Below are positions 1 to 64,000 of a DNA stretch of 64,000 nucleotides, one piece after another. The stretch is from NCBI RefSeq assembly GCF_043641665.1, contig NC_092190.1, forward strand, positions 25,064,010 to 25,128,009, given 5' to 3'. Under the pieces are notes generated by a model. It searched no databases, was not told the DNA's origin, and saw nothing but the letters and a program-made list of their open reading frames with translations. A program made the translations under genes and the position numbers. The stretch's first letter is position 1, and each line of letters opens with the position of its first letter. Origin of the DNA: Enoplosus armatus. Its lineage: Eukaryota > Chordata > Actinopteri > Centrarchiformes > Enoplosidae.

Positions 1-334
1 GACTGAAAAACAAACACCAAACAAAAACAAGTTCCAAAAAAACCCGAAACTATACTCTTTGGATACCAATCTTTGAGTAATATGAGCATATTCTTCTACA
101 AAACCTTTTATTTCTATTTAACAAAATAAACTGATCAATTGCATTAGTGTGATTTAGGCTTTCCCCAAAGTAGCTGAATTTTTCCGGAACATTTCCATCT
201 CCATTTCAAACTTACAGGATTTTCTTTAAGGTACCATAGTGTTTTTGTGTAGGAGGTAAGTCCACAGTACTTATCTGCTGTCATTGTGAGTAAGACCAGT
301 TTACTCTGGGATCAGCTGTTTTTAAAAACCTTAC

Positions 335-64000
<63,666 letters not shown>

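Overview
The window is one piece of a single vertebrate giant muscle gene, titin (ttn), read entirely on the minus strand. The protein's N-terminal side lies at high coordinates (partial Z-disc Ig domain Z3 at 63885-64000) and translation runs leftwards to 335, in the first Ig domains after the PEVK spring. I resolve 99 coding exons, named W1 (rightmost, 5'-most) to W99 (leftmost) so entries can refer to each other. Exon ends come from reading frame, splice signals and domain homology; nearly all junctions keep the frame. Both ends of the gene lie outside the window. Compact introns, many about 80-120 bp in the Ig tandem, and several interspersed repeat families that I associate with teleosts point to a teleost fish, probably a percomorph. 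I cannot tell which teleost titin paralogue this is.

Layout, 5' to 3' of the gene. (1) Z-disc part, W1-W11 (64000-56642): Ig Z3-Z9, an Arg-Ser-Pro-rich linker and I1. (2) Proximal tandem Ig segment, W12-W27 (56560-45816): I2-I15. (3) Two Ig-bearing exons at the position of the mammalian novex exons, W28-W29, a 51-nt exon W30, and the 3.7-kb cardiac N2B exon W31 (41760-38089). (4) Middle Ig tandem, W32-W65 (37429-20405): almost all one-Ig exons of 276-291 nt with phase 1-1, in a six-domain super-repeat marked by a 288-nt exon at every sixth place. Five related Ig exons (25153-22040) end the tandem; two have altered splice ends. One exon (W35) carries an apparent frameshift. (5) N2A element, W66-W73 (20330-15942): I79/I80 link, I80, the unique N2A sequence, I81 and I83; an 18-nt exon sits where mammals have I82. 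(6) PEVK spring, W74-W95 plus the start of W96 (15862-about 2200): about 1,920 codons, three quarters of them in three large exons (759, 1512 and 2055 nt). (7) Start of the distal Ig segment, W96-W99 (2292-335).

The parts act as springs in series within one protein. The Z-disc Igs anchor titin, the tandem Igs straighten at low force, and the PEVK and N2B unique sequences extend at higher force. N2A is the signalling and ankyrin-repeat-binding hub. The phase 1-1 exons allow exon skipping without frame loss, which is how titin isoforms of different stiffness are made.

Introns hold non-autonomous DNA transposon-like elements with terminal inverted repeats (2933-3225, 16119-16551, 49938-50457), an element of about 620 bp at 62948-63571 and fragments of other interspersed repeats. 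I found no RNA gene, CRISPR array, other protein gene or non-animal system.
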